In this document: one piece after another, positions 1-11,149 of the stretch
Position numbering within the stretch: position 1 is the stretch's first letter
Layout: the number at the start of each line of letters is the position of its first letter
DNA from: Liopterus haemorrhoidalis
Taxonomy: Eukaryota > Arthropoda > Insecta > Coleoptera > Dytiscidae
Direction of reading: 5' to 3'
Assembly: GCA_963971575.1 (NCBI GenBank)
Contig: OZ020616.1
Span: 16,709,575 to 16,773,574, forward strand
DNA: 64,000 nt
The notes under the pieces: model-generated
The model's input: the letters and a program-made list of their open reading frames with translations, nothing else
The model's database searches: none
What the model was told of the DNA's origin: nothing
Program-made: the position numbers and the translations under genes

Positions 1-60
1 TGTAAAAAAATATATATATCGAAATAAATTAAATTCATTTCTAACCATTGTTTCGTTTCT

Positions 61-150
61 GCACAGAAAAGAGTCGTTAGATAAAATTTTTGGCGCACAG
101 CAACGTTGACTATTAGCGCCTAACACAGTCCACCTAAATGACTAAGGTAT
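61..150 (-). repeat. LINE 3'-end fragment
   Basis: On the minus strand this reads as the 3' tail of a non-LTR retrotransposon, with a GGGCTG-like block, then TTAGGCGC and TGGCGC before an A-rich end. The same tail occurs at 17834-17910 (plus) and in the longer copy at 55320-55700 (minus). It has no coding capacity; the assignment rests only on similarity to those copies. Confidence 0.5.
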
Positions 151-432
151 ATATTACAATCAATAATTTGAGCAATAAATAAATAAATCTTATAATACAA
201 ATAAATACTCATTAAAATACACATTGCACGGACAAAAATAAATAAATAAGAAAAAAGTCTGTTAAAAAAATTGACCAGACGCAGGGTGATGGTAAGAGGT
301 TGTAAAGAGACCAATTATCATCAAATATCACAGTTTAATAATAAAACACATTAAAATAAGGTGCAAGACTTCATACAAAAAACAGTAAGTTCGATTCCCT
401 CAGGAAAAATATCAGCTAAAGCAACTGACAGG

Positions 433-577
433 CAGGGCCGGCGCTAGGATTTGCGGGGCCATGTGCGAGAAGAGTCTTCACCTGCCAGATCCAAGTGAGG
501 AGCAAAAAAAAAGATCCTCATCGATGCGCGGGGCCATGTGCCGCTGCACATGCTGCAGATGCCTCGCGCCGGCCCTG
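433..577. mobile_element. hAT-type MITE with perfect 8-bp TSD
   Basis: The ends are inverted copies of CAGGGCCGGCGC. They are flanked by a perfect 8-bp duplication, CTGACAGG, at 425-432 and 578-585, and 8 bp is the TSD length of hAT transposition. At 145 bp it is non-coding and must be moved by a transposase made elsewhere. Its interior, with a GAGGAGCAAAAAAAA tract, resembles parts of 46015-46345 and 58450-58575, so these may be one family. Confidence 0.85.
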
Positions 578-585
578 CTGACAGG

Positions 586-1323
586 TCATAGCACAGGCCT
601 AACCTCTCTCTGACATCCTTGAACTATACACAATGAGTTAAAATGTATAATACATACAAATCTGTGTTATAGGGTAGTCGGCGAATCAGTGCAGTTGCGT
701 CACTGGAAACGTCACATGTTTTTGTAACGTCATATTTAGTACGTTTACATTCATCCATTTAACGCATCCATTTAATGTAATATTCGTACGCAATCACTTG
801 TATCGAAATGAAATGAAAATATAAGAATAAGAACAGAATAGAAACGAATAAACTATTCTAATAGGCCAAATAGTCCTAAAAAGGGCTGATGTGATCCAAA
901 AATATGATCAAAGAAAAGAAAATAGAAATACGTTGAATTTAACCTAAAAAGCTATGCACTACACACAATATCAAATGGAATTCTATAAGTTATCTATAAA
1001 AAAATATATAACTAAACACAAATCTGCTAAATAAACAGCAAACTAAATAAAAAAGGTTATTAGAAATTATTACAAGTTAGATATGTGAACACAAGTATCA
1101 AAACACATCAGAACGTATTATAAAATGTCAAATGTAAACATTGTTTTATTTAGCGATACCAGTACAAATGTCCCTATATTAAATAAACACTTTTAAAATT
1201 TGTAAATATTCAAAATGACTATCGAACACAAACTAAATATGACTTCAAAAGGTATGTTTTAGTAAAATAAAAGAGTGAAGAGCAATATTAGTCTATAATT
1301 CACATGCAAAAAAATCGATTTAG
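586..1323. other. AT-rich intergenic DNA
   Basis: I see no convincing gene, terminal repeat or tandem array in this stretch. Confidence 0.6.
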
Positions 1324-1560
1324 TTATTTTTTCGCCACTAAATTTATCATTGCAGTTATGGCGCAAAATGACCAACTGCGTTGATTGAACGACTGACTTA
1401 TACACGTCTCATAAATAGGAGGCTGTTCACCTCTACGGATGTGTCCATGGGTCCACCACAGTGGCCTATATGGAGGTGTGCGGTTTCCTCGCTGCGGTTA
1501 ATCCTGCAGGAAGAAATGCACACAAAACCACTAACATATTCTATGTTGAGGATGGGTCCC
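1324..1560 (-). repeat. decayed LINE 3' fragment
   Basis: The block with GTGTCCATGGGTCCACCA followed by an AATCCTGCAGGAAGAA segment is shared with the LINE relic at 55380-55470 in the same orientation. Stops interrupt every frame. I read it as the end of ORF2 plus 3' UTR of a related non-LTR element. Confidence 0.5.
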
Positions 1561-2735
1561 CAACCCTCACCTGGCTTTTTTTGCAGTCTGAAAAATGATT
1601 AGCTAACTTTACCTTCACGATGAATCGTTATGTGATACGTAGTTTTACATTTGATGAGAGTTTCCGTAATATGTAAGTTTAAATATTGCATTTAATTTTT
1701 ACAAGGACATCATCATATTATTCATCTTTAAAGAATTTAGTAACTCAGCGAAAACGCGATCTTTAACTTTTTTTTAATTTAATTTATGTGTGGTATTTTC
1801 CATTCATGATTTCACAAATGACCTTACAAGGTAAGAGAATTCTATAATCATCTTATAATCAGAACGTTGTTAGTCCCTTATCAATTGAGTAAATAATAGA
1901 GTATATCCTTTTTCGTATCTAAATAAACATGCGCCTAACGGCATCTGTTATTGTTAAACATGTTTGCAATCTCTGAAAGACATAAACAGGACATGACGTC
2001 ATCTGGACGCCCTCTAGCACATGCGGTCGCGAACACGTTTTGCGTATGGTATGGGTGTGAGTCTATGGGTATGGTACTATGAGAAATTGACATGATTCTC
2101 GGAAATCTTTCATGAAATGATGTGTTTGTAGGTCAGTGGCGTACGTATTTATTATTATTCTACTGATATCAATCCAGCTATGTTTGAAATTACGTTAGCA
2201 GATTGAAAAACCCATCCCAAACAAAAATCTGCGAATAAGCAAATGAACATAACAGAGACTCTATCTGGCAGTATTATGTTGAACTATTGTAACAGATGTA
2301 AATATAGAAGTCAAATAAATTTGACACACGCTACAAGTAATGGACTATTCGCGACTAAAATTACCGAAACGGCGCCACCATCGCCTGCTGAACTTTTGAC
2401 ACGAAGAAGGATAGTCATCTGTCACCGTATGTAAACAGTATTGGTGTATAACAATTTTTGGACAAATTTACGTTTTCTTGTTGCATACAGTATATTTGAA
2501 TTATAACCGTGTATTAAAAAAATACACGAAATGACGATAAAATTTGTGTTTGTAAATGAATATTTTCAGAGGTTATAATGTTGGTGCTAGGTTATACTTA
2601 CACAATAATAAAATATTATACTTTGAACTTAAAACATTTATTTAACTACTTAATATCTACATATTTCTCTAGAAATTTATAGAAAGAAAACTGGTAATTT
2701 ATTTTACAGAAGAAAACTGTCAAATATTTGTAAAC
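1561..2735. other. AT-rich intergenic DNA
   Basis: There is no supported gene. The segment near 2308-2340, AAGTCAAATAAATTTGACAC, recurs as AAGTCAAATAAATCTGATAC near 5875, suggesting an old dispersed repeat. I could not define ends. Confidence 0.5.
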
Positions 2736-3617
2736 TATAGGGGAAAAATTTTAAGATCGTAGCGCCACGCGGATCTTTTTGAAACCATTCTAAATCAGAT
2801 ACCACTTGACATTTACTAGTAAATAATAGCGAAAAGTGTATCAAAAAACGACAAAAAATAAATAATTGTATGGGATTTTCTGATTTTGTTTTAAAATTTT
2901 ATAATCAAGTAAGTATACACACGTATTGTGAGGACATTTTTTTTAAGTGGCATTACTTGTAAACATCTTAAATACTACATTTTGTGATCTGGTTTTAAGT
3001 TATGGCGGCACAGTTTTCCATTGTCGATTATTTTAAAAATATTATGGGGGGAAATAATAATTCCCGTGTTGTTTAGGAAGGGGTAGAAATCTACAATGCT
3101 GGGCATATAATATTGTGTGGAGTCACTGAAAAAAACAGAGAGTTCATAAAGATTTATGCATTATGCCTACAGACTTGTGCATTACAAACCCACACACAAT
3201 AACAGGAATTTTCAAGATATGCGATAATAAATACAAAATTGAAAATATTTTTGTAGTCACTATCATTAAAATGTAATGAGCAAACTTTGATAAAAGGGCT
3301 CACTTTTTTTCCAATTTTTAAATTGTTTATCTAAACATCGCGTCGATTCCTAACCTCTTGCTTTCCCAATTTTGTTTCGAACCGTACGGTGTCTGATATT
3401 GGTGGAAACAAATGAAACGATATTTCCGGGTTTCTTCTTTTCAATGAATTGCACATAGGCACACAACAATATGTATTATACATTTTTCAATGATTATAAT
3501 AAAACTTTAAAAACAAACTTCGTACAAAACCAACACGCAAAACGAAATGTTATATGTAGTACACAAGTTCATGAAACGCTCACCAGATGGTAGGGTGCTT
3601 AGCTGCAAATCCCTATA
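2736..3617 (-). mobile_element. THAP-exon-bearing repeat unit, copy 1
   Basis: This unit of about 880 bp is near identical, in opposite orientation, to 63141-63963 at the other end of the window. Both ends read TATAGGG inward, a short terminal inverted repeat. A TA duplication is possible here but is not confirmed in copy 2. On its minus strand it carries a 50-residue ORF that looks like the first part of a THAP zinc finger. P-element-like transposases and several domesticated transposases start with a THAP domain, so this may be a deletion derivative of such an element. No catalytic domain is present. Confidence 0.55.
3331..3483 (-). pseudogene. truncated THAP zinc-finger first exon
   Basis: This is a 50-residue ORF. 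It has YCCVPMC near residues 5-11, which fits the first two zinc ligands of the C2CH THAP finger, then ISFHLFP near 21-27, a typical THAP core with aromatic and proline positions. It ends at RNRRDV before the distal Cys-x2-His pair, so on its own it cannot form a complete THAP finger. The missing part could lie in a lost second exon. Copy 2 at 63276-63428 keeps the frame with a Pro-to-Leu change, suggesting recent common origin or some constraint. THAP family is inferred by eye. Confidence 0.5.
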
Positions 3618-4046
3618 ACACTTACGTTACACCCACATGAAATAACAAGGGGTTTTAATTATATTAACAATAGTTTTGTCAACATTAAACGATTTTCTTG
3701 CACATGTGAGACAGGGGAAGTGAAAAATTCAACGTTAAAAGCTTGTTTAAAAACATCTGATTAGTAGAAATTCCCTTCAATAGAAACAAAATTTTAGAAT
3801 TATTAATAATCTTCCTTCTTCGCTTGTAGCAAAACATAAGTATAAATGGTGCATTTATTAACTTTTAAGGCATTTTTCTCGTTGAACAAAATGCCATTCA
3901 CTGTTCAGTCGAATTCCTAAATTTTCTAGACTCGTCAGAATTACCTCCTCACTATTTTACTTTGAAAGTAAATGCACCAATAATGTTGTTGAGGAACCCG
4001 CAAAAATTATGTAACACGCTGGCAGGTGAACGGTTTAAGAGACTAT
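3618..4046. other. AT-rich intergenic DNA
   Basis: No gene or definable repeat is visible. Confidence 0.55.
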
Positions 4047-4204
4047 CAGATCAATTCTGTAAAAATTTACTGTGTAGTAACGTTACTACAAGATAAAATA
4101 TTATAAAAAGTATAATGACTTTCATTCATGATAGTAACTGACCTTGCTCATTGTGACATATTTAGTTACAATGATCATAGTAACTAAGTTACAGAATTAG
4201 TCTG
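4047..4204. mobile_element. 158-bp palindromic MITE
   Basis: It begins CAGATCAATTCTGTAA and ends with its inverse, TTACAGAATTAGTCTG. The interior matches 52592-52748, which has better preserved ends (CAGACCAATTCTGTAACT), and an inverted partial copy follows that one. It is non-coding and the superfamily is unclear because I see no clean TSD. Confidence 0.65.
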
Positions 4205-4270
4205 TGTATATAGTAGAGACAAATAATATGACTGGTTGCGGTACCGGCAAAAAGGTGGTAATCCCTAGAA

Positions 4271-4477
4271 CAGGGGTCGGCAACCTTTTTGTCAATAAGG
4301 GCGCAATATAAATTCAAATGTTATTGAGGGCGCATAAAAACGTAAAATATATAAATGTTCGTGGTTCGCAAGGTCGTCTAATCTAGCGCTGATCGCTCAA
4401 GTCGAATCACCAATAGATGCGATGTGGATATTGGGCTCAGTATGTGTGTGTCTCGATAGCGAGGGCGCCGACCCCTG
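4271..4477. mobile_element. hAT-type MITE with perfect 8-bp TSD
   Basis: The inverted ends start CAGGGGTCGGC. The identical octamer CCCTAGAA flanks both sides (4263-4270 and 4478-4485), the hallmark of a hAT insertion. The element is 207 bp and non-coding. The perfect TSD argues for a fairly recent insertion. Confidence 0.85.
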
Positions 4478-4753
4478 CCCTAGAATATCGATGATTCCTA
4501 CCATTTTACCATTTCAGTTCAAGCGCCCCCTATTTTTTAGAGTTTGATTTGCGACGACTGTTAGTAAGTCGCAGGGTCAAACCCTGAAGATAGCTGTGCA
4601 GTTCTAACAACAACCTTTACCTGATAGCGCCTAATGCTAAAACTAAAAACATTGTTTAGAAAAATATTCTCCGATAAATAATCCTTTTTAATCTTGGCCT
4701 TTCACATGTTTATAGTATTGTCTTCTATCCTGTCACCTAATTACGAGTAGGTA

Positions 4754-5780
4754 TAGTATTTCCAAAATGAAATGGCCACTCTCGCTTGCTGATTCCAATA
4801 ATATCTGATAGTATAACCATTATACCTGCTGAGTTTATGATTCTGGTAAAATAGTTGCCAGGACCGTAACAATTATTTAAAATAAACGTGTTTTCCTATA
4901 TGCTGTTTAGAATGAACTGTATATACTCATATGACATTCCTTCACATTTTTATCAGGCTTAGGACTGGCTATATTTGAATTATAAATATAGGCATGTTTA
5001 AAAATCGTTTTGTTTTGAAGTCTTTATAGTCTATATTAAATACAAATTTGCACAAATAAAAATCATTCTTTTTTGAACTTGTCAATTTATGGTAATTTAA
5101 AATTATTAAAATAATAATCATTATCACTATTATCACTGTCATTTAAATTAATAATTATTGAAGATTTATTTGGTGGATTTATAAAAAAAAATGTTTCAAT
5201 TGTCTTTACATGTTCTACACATTTTTTCCACAAATCACTACTTATTTCACATGTTTCGTCTTTAATTAGTTGTACTACAGTGTCACTTTCTGTCGGTGTT
5301 GTATTTTCCGGCGCACATTATCTTTTAATTGGCTCCATATTAGTTCTATACGGTTCAAAACACAATAATATGGCGGTAGCCTTAAAACAGTAGCCACGTC
5401 CACATTTTCGCACTCCGAATCACCTTGCACAGATTCACTATTTTCACTACAGAAATTAGGAATTTCTGCAAAATCAAATGGTCGCCAAAGAGCCATGTTG
5501 TTTATGTATGCACGCTATGAACGTTGAAAATTAACTAACAAACAAGTATAACAACCCCTAAAATTTAGAAACAATAGGATTATAAATTTGGAAAATATCC
5601 TTAATGGTTTTTAAAAAACTTCAATTGAAATAGTGTTACATATATTCTATTTAATTTAAAATTACCTTAATATCCCTTATATTCTTTTTACAGCAATGAG
5701 TCTTAAGATTACTGCCATAAACCCATTACCGCGTTGTTAATCTTCTTAAAAAGAGTGGCCATTTCATTTTGGAAATACTA
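4754..5780 (-). mobile_element. Tc1/mariner-type element, deletion derivative
   Basis: Perfect inverted ends of about 29 bp begin TAGTATTTCCAAAATGAAAT and lie between TA dinucleotides at 4752-4753 and 5781-5782. Inside, on the minus strand, only the C-terminal end of a DDE transposase survives. The element abuts a Helitron-like 3' end at 5834-5861 and may have inserted into it. Confidence 0.75.
5179..5496 (-). pseudogene. DDE transposase C-terminal remnant
   Basis: The first frame contains LRLPPYYC followed by LNRIELIWSQLK, the C-terminal signature of a Tc1/mariner-IS630 group common in arthropods. The Glu of IELIW is the expected third catalytic residue. After a stop near 5275 the next frame continues with SSDLWKKCVEHV, the usual end of the protein, so one frameshift has occurred. 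The first two catalytic Asp residues and the DNA-binding domain are gone. It is complementary to the element at 8127-9458, which keeps those parts and has lost this one. Confidence 0.7.
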
Positions 5781-5782
5781 TA

Positions 5783-5862
5783 GGTATGTTGTAAGTTGTC
5801 CAAAAAAGTGTTGGTCAATAATAAAGATGTGTCCCCGAGCGAAGTCGGGCGGGGTAGCTAGT
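5783..5862 (+). mobile_element. Helitron-like 3' terminus
   Basis: The short hairpin CCCGAGCGAAGTCGGG (5834-5849) is followed after eight bases by CTAG and then T (5858-5862). This is the layout of a Helitron 3' end: a GC-rich hairpin shortly before CTRR, inserted 5' to T. No Rep/helicase coding or 5' TC end was found nearby, so it is a fragment or a non-autonomous copy. Confidence 0.5.
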
Positions 5863-6339
5863 TTTAATATAAGTCAAATAAATCTGATACACGCCACTAA
5901 TAATTCAAATGAAATATGTAGGAATTTCAAAACTGCAATCCTTCACCGGGAATTGAACCCACAACCTTTTTTATTTGATATCTGTAGACAAAAGCTAGTC
6001 TACAAATATCAGATTCATAACTTCACACCTTCACGGTTCATTGGCAAAAAATGTTGGACACTAAATCCGTACGGTTGTGGGTTCAATCCTCAGTCAAGGA
6101 TTGAATTTTTGATATTTTTCAATAATCTAACAGACATTGAATTATTATAGCACGCATTTGTTTTATGTGTTTATATTATATTTAACAAGTGTGATATGTA
6201 TTATTACAGCATATTACTAATAGTAATGGTCACTGAATGTGTTTGAATATGAGTACAAATTATTATTGTTGTCTTCCTGGATGCCTTTTCCTGGAAAAAA
6301 AAGATCGCCGCACCCAACCTTTCATTCTTTTTCACATTG
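5863..6339. repeat. region with tRNA B-box-like segments
   Basis: At 5943-5973 the minus strand reads GGTTGTGGGTTCAATTCCCG. At 6075-6093 the plus strand reads GGTTGTGGGTTCAATCC. Both fit the RNA polymerase III B box plus T-arm, but no full tRNA fold is present. They probably mark tRNA-derived repeats in opposite orientations. Confidence 0.4.
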
Positions 6340-6341
6340 TA

Positions 6342-7980
6342 GGGGAAGGGGGGGCAAGACGGTGCCCTTAAGCATCAAAGTACTATATTTTTAAAACAGA
6401 TTGGTAAAAAAAGACAATAAATATACTAATATTACCGTTAGACCTTCTGTTATCATAAGTGAATAAGGAAGATGTAAGAACTGCACTGTAACAGGAAAAA
6501 ATAAACGAAATCCAAAAGTGCGCATATGTCCATTCTTGCCCCGTATATGGGGTAAGATGGGGTTGAAGCTTTATTAATAAAAAAAAAATACAAAACACGA
6601 ATCTTTAATGATAGTTTAATTAGTACAAAACGCACAAATATGTGCCACGTCGTCATCGTCGTCTTCTTCGCCCGCGCAGGAACAATGCGACCATTTTCCA
6701 CACTTAATACAGGAAATCCATCCCTCTGTGGATTCGAAGAAAAGAAAGTTGCAGTATAAACAAGCAACATCATTGTCAGAGTCATCTTCAGAAGATAATT
6801 CTTTGTGTTTTTTTAATGCCTTTAGCTGTTTTATTGTTTTTACGTATATCATCCTTTTTTGTTAATTTAGTGTTTTTATCTGGAAAATGATTTTTCTTGG
6901 AAATTATTTTATTTTTTGATTGACTTTCCAGCTCATTTTTATATGGAGACTCAGTTTAAATGGCTGTTTTACCTCGTCGCCTTGTCGTTGATTTCACTTT
7001 TCGTTTACCAACATGAGGAATAGGTAAGGCTTGTTCAGGCGACATAACTTTGAAAACACTGGGAGAAGGCCATGTTGAACATCCTGGTTGCTGGTCATTT
7101 AAACATCTAGCTTGAGGTTGATGAGTGTGAGGTTCATTGGTGGACGATGTATTAGGTAGTAAGTTATCAGTTAAAGGTATAATATTTTGAACGGATGTGG
7201 AAGCAATGTTCGTTGTTTCTGCAGGCAAGAAGTTTTCATCAGTAAAAATGTCTGGGTTGACTGGCCAAATTCCCATTTTTTTAAACGCGTTTATGGCTGT
7301 AGACATTGTTGCAGACCGTACAAAGGCATTTCCGAACAACAAGGCGATCTGAAACATAGTCACAATTTGACCTGGATGTGTTCTAAGCCAACTTGTCACT
7401 TCAGTATCATAGAACGTGCTTAGAAGCTTCATAAAGGCAACGTCTAGTGGCTGTAGACGGTGTGTACAGTGTGACGGGAAACATAATATCTCAACACCGT
7501 TTAAGAAAAATAAATAAAAATAAAATAATTGAATAAATTTTCAAATAAACTAGTTTTTAAAAATACGGGGTAAGACGGGCATCTTGTCATCTTACCCCGC
7601 CCATCTTGCCCCAGTCAAAAGATTTTAGGTTATAGTAGTAATTATGTGTTTTATAGATTAAAAATTCAAACATATTTACTACAATAAGTACAAATATAAG
7701 TGCTCTTAAGAATAGTAACAAGACAAAAATAAAATAATTTAATTTACACTTACCTGGGAAGGTTTAACATACAAGGATTTGTTAGACCAGAACTGTCAAA
7801 AACAACAAATGCGCAATAACTAGCACAGAACTGTCGCTAATGGCATATAAATTTGTACACAATCTTCTAGAATTAGGAACTAATATATTCTAATGAAAGA
7901 AATATAGATGTCACTATTGACATAGAAAATATTACCACGGCCCGTCTTACCTCGTATCGTCGTCTTGCCCCCTCTTCCCC
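6342..7980 (-). mobile_element. pogo/Tigger-like element, defective
   Basis: The ends are inverted GGGGAAGNGGGGGCAAGACG repeats between TA dinucleotides (6340-6341, 7981-7982), as expected for pogo-type transposition. Variants of GGGGTAAGAYGGG recur inside at about 6536-6566 and 7567-7612, probably extra transposase-binding sites. The 1639-bp body keeps only the C-terminal third of a pogo transposase with a PHD-like tail on the minus strand. Confidence 0.75.
6616..7500 (-). pseudogene. pogo transposase C-terminus with PHD-like finger
   Basis: Reading down from 7500, the frame gives LNGVEILCFPSHCTHRLQPL followed by DVAFMKLLSTF, the end of the DDE_1 domain. The Asp after LQPL is usually taken as the third catalytic residue. 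Next come a GIWPVNPDIFTDENF block and a long linker typical of insect Tigger-like proteins. An in-frame stop lies near 6955. After a frameshift near 6840, the 6616-6852 frame encodes CLYC, then CIKCGKWSHCSC and CAFC, a PHD/RING-like zinc finger that often ends these proteins. The N-terminal HTH and the first two catalytic Asp residues are missing. Confidence 0.75.
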
Positions 7981-8126
7981 TATATAAATAAACATTATAT
8001 AGTTACATTGTTATTTTTAATTATCTATTCACTATTATAAATTTAATGAAACATGTTTTAAATACTTTTGTTTTACAGTAAAAAGCATATTTTTACAAAT
8101 GGATAATCATGGTACGTCAATAAGTA

Positions 8127-9458
8127 TAGTCTATTTCACGATAAGTTGAAGTGACTATCTACTTATGGTCCTAAGCACAGTGGGTGGTAATTACAAATAA
8201 CACTAATCCCTTGTTTGCACCCAAAAACTAGTCAGTGATGTATTAGGTATAAATTGCAGATGTTTTAAATATCTTTTCACTTCGCTTTGAATTTTCTATC
8301 AGATAACTTGTGATTTGTGTTAAATAGTTCAGTACGTGTTAGAAAAATGTGGCGTCCTTGGAACGAACAATTAACTTCTGTGCAAGCAAATGAAGCAGAT
8401 GACTATGTGACCATGATAGAAGATGATGATATAGTGCAAGATACAATAAAAAAAAAAAAAAAATCGGGAAAAAACTTGTATATATTTACCTGTAGAAGCT
8501 AAAGAAATTGTGGCCAATGTGTATTTATATTTAAGGAACCGCAAAAACAAACAAGCGGCCTTAGAAGAGACAAGCAAAGCAACGAAAGTAGCGATGACAA
8601 CAGTATGGAATATTGTAAATAAATCCATTGATAGGAGAAGAAAACGAAAGGATTCAGGCATATCCAAATGTTTGGATGGTTTCCAGAAAGGTGTAATACG
8701 GCAAAAAATTTACCAAATGTACACCGAACAAAATGTGCCAACATTGGACATATTGCTCAAAAGATTAATCCAAGACCAGTGTGAAATTAATTGTTCAAAG
8801 GTGACCTTATGGCGTGCCCTTATAAGTATAGGGTTTCAATTTAAAACTTTAAATAAAAAGCAGTTCCTTATGGAGTCAGAGCGATTAAAACTTTTGAGAC
8901 AAAATTATTTAAAAAACATTAAAAAATACAGAGAAGATAAAAGGTCAATAATTTATTTAGATGAAACTTGGTACGACACACATGAAACAAACTCAAAAGG
9001 TTGGGTGGATACGTCAAATAAATGTCAAACGAGAGCACCGTCTAATAAAGGTAAACGTATTACGATACTTCATGCAGGTTCTGAAACTGAATGGATACTG
9101 AATGCACTCTTGCTTTCTGCGAAAAATATCAAAGATTCTAGACTCGACTACCATGACGATACCACGGCGGAAATGTTGGAAAACTGGTTCGAAAATAAAT
9201 TACTCCCGAATATACCGGCTAACAGTGTTATTGTTATGGACAATGCAAGTTACCATAGTCGGCAACTAAATAAAGTACCGAATAGTGCAAACAGTAAGAA
9301 GGATGTATTTCTTGTTACAATTGTGTCATTATATATACCTGATACATCTCTGGCTAGTTTATGGGTACAAACAAGGGATTAGAGTTATTTGTAGTTACCA
9401 CCCACTGTGTTTAGGACCATAAGAATATAGTCACTTCATCTTATCGTGAAATAGACTA
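8127..9458 (+). mobile_element. Tc1/mariner-type element with ~90-bp TIRs
   Basis: The long inverted ends, about 90 bp with few mismatches, start TAGTCTATTTCACGATAAG. They are flanked by TA at 8125-8126 and 9459-9460. The 1332-bp element holds one transposase gene on the plus strand, damaged at both ends of its coding region. The intact TIRs and TSD suggest it could still be mobilised in trans. Confidence 0.85.
8317..9382 (+). pseudogene. Tc1/mariner-superfamily DDE transposase
   Basis: The N-terminal part starts at 8317. Around the A12 run at 8450-8461 the frame shifts into the long frame that covers 8510-9382. Coding sense clearly continues across the shift, so the A-run has gained or lost bases. 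The long frame has the HTH region, then IIYLDETWYD (first catalytic Asp) and VIVMDNASYHS (second). It then departs from the family pattern near 9300 and stops at 9382. The expected LPPYHC and IELIW segment with the third acidic residue is absent. The protein would be catalytically dead. Confidence 0.8.
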
Positions 9459-9460
9459 TA

Positions 9461-9829
9461 CCACTATGTTTTCATTGTGTGAACAATAAATTGCAAAATA
9501 GCAAAGATCTACAGTCCATACTACTATTCCCATTTGTATTTGTTTGTATTACTCATGTTTCTTTTTTAAACAATAGATATTATTTTGTTTTTCTAAATAT
9601 TTTAAACTTTTAATTACATTTTCCAAGTCTATGGACTTTCTCTTATATCGATATTAACTTTCCCTTATCCCTCATTATTATTGAAACTAAAATATTACAA
9701 AATACAAATGAAGCCATAAAAATATAATTAAATTCGTTAAAGATGTCAGATTACAATACGTACGTACGTCAAAAAGTTGTTTATTAGATTAGTTCAAGCT
9801 TCGCCACCTTGGCACTGCAAACTTAAAAA
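9461..9829. other. AT-rich intergenic DNA
   Basis: No gene or repeat with definable ends is seen; a short GTACGTACGTAC run lies near 9758. Confidence 0.55.
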
Positions 9830-10780
9830 TTGATGTGAAGTGTAAATTTTCACACATTTCAGGGTTTCGCAGGTATTTAGTAAGTGAATGATGATTGTTT
9901 GGGATGCCAAAACAAATTTTATGTTAAAATATTTTTTTTGTTAATTTTAATTCGAATGCCTAAAACCATTATTTAGGTTTCTAAATATGTGTAGTATTTT
10001 TTTTTTTTTTTATGTAGCAAGATTCATTTAAATTTTGAAAATTGCGCCTATGGCTTCCATTGGTTGTTTTAAGTCATAAGTTCCGGCCCTCTGATTTCGT
10101 ATACTTTGAAACATAGAATTAAATTTCAACACTTCCCACTGGTTATTAAATTTAAGCTTTTAAAAATTAAATGCAACATTTGCCAAAATATAACTAGAAT
10201 TTTGTCATAATAATTTTACAAAATAAAATGCAAAAAAAAACAGAAAAAATAAAATTGTAACAAAAAGCGAACCTTAGTTTGCAACTTAGGAAGCGAGATG
10301 TCTAACCACTACACCATGAAGGCATACTGGTTTACTGTCTTACATAACATATTAAATATTTACGTCAACAAAATAAACACAAAAAATACGTGATTTTCCG
10401 AAAACATAATTTGATCAAAAATTCCTGTTGTACTATTCCGGTTCACACCAATGTACATTACTCAGATTTTTTTCAGATTTTTAGTTTAAACCATCTGGGC
10501 TACAGGGTGTGGGACAATTTTTTTTTGCACAATTTTAACAAAAATCGCTTCAGAATAATTTATTTTGCAAAAATAAAATTTTGATCGTTAATCCACATAC
10601 TAAGGGCTTTCATTTGATACCCTACTCAGAATTTAAAAAAAATATATATTTTTTTCGATGAGCACATATAAGCATGCCAAATTTCAACTTTGCGCATACC
10701 ATATTGCGAGGATGGTTTACGATAAAAGGACGAAGAAGTTGAAGTGGAAACTGCGTGACAAGAAATAGAGATATAGATGA
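9830..10780 (-). repeat. dispersed repeat X with tRNA-like module, copy 1
   Basis: This non-coding repeat recurs at 37973-39560 and 58670-59180 in the opposite orientation, with shorter pieces at 15250-15400, 21935-22330 and 62570-62600. Shared landmarks are TTCCTGTTGTACTATTCCGG, a poly-A-rich stretch beside a tRNA-like module, and a block with TATGGCTTCCATTGG. The family may be a long SINE-like or composite element; I did not find terminal repeats. Confidence 0.6.
10262..10332 (-). repeat. tRNA-like module in repeat X
   Basis: On the minus strand, TGGTGTAGTGGTTAGACA fits the D-arm/A box and CTAAGGTTCGC fits the T-arm/B box, about 35 bases apart. The acceptor and anticodon stems do not pair well, so it is not a functional tRNA. 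It could act as an internal pol III promoter. Confidence 0.5.
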
Positions 10781-11149
10781 AGGTATACAATATATTATCC
10801 AAAACCCATAGGCCCAGACACTATCGAAATTCGGAATAATAGCATATTTTTATACCATATATAGTGGTAAACAAGTAGAGCAGTCTTCCGGAGTTTGTAC
10901 AGTAGTAAATGGCATTTATTTAGACACATTTCCGCAGTGAACCTTGTAAATATTCGCACTGAGTGGGACAAATAAAGACAATAAATAATATTATAGTTTA
11001 TTTTATTGTACAGCGGTAAATGAAGTGGGATAAATATATACCATAAAATAGCTAGCATACTATTTATTTTTAAGTAAAACATCAAACATAATCTGGTTCG
11101 AACTAAGCTAAACATTTGAAAATACCTTATACGAGGGTTGCCTCTTATA

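Noticed and set aside
120..314. 64-codon minus-strand ORF
   Set aside because: Hydrophobic and AT-driven, no motif, overlaps a LINE tail; no evidence of a gene.
5734..6150. 138-codon ORF on the plus strand
   Set aside because: It starts in the transposon terminal repeat and runs through Helitron-like and tRNA-like repeat sequence; a chance open frame.
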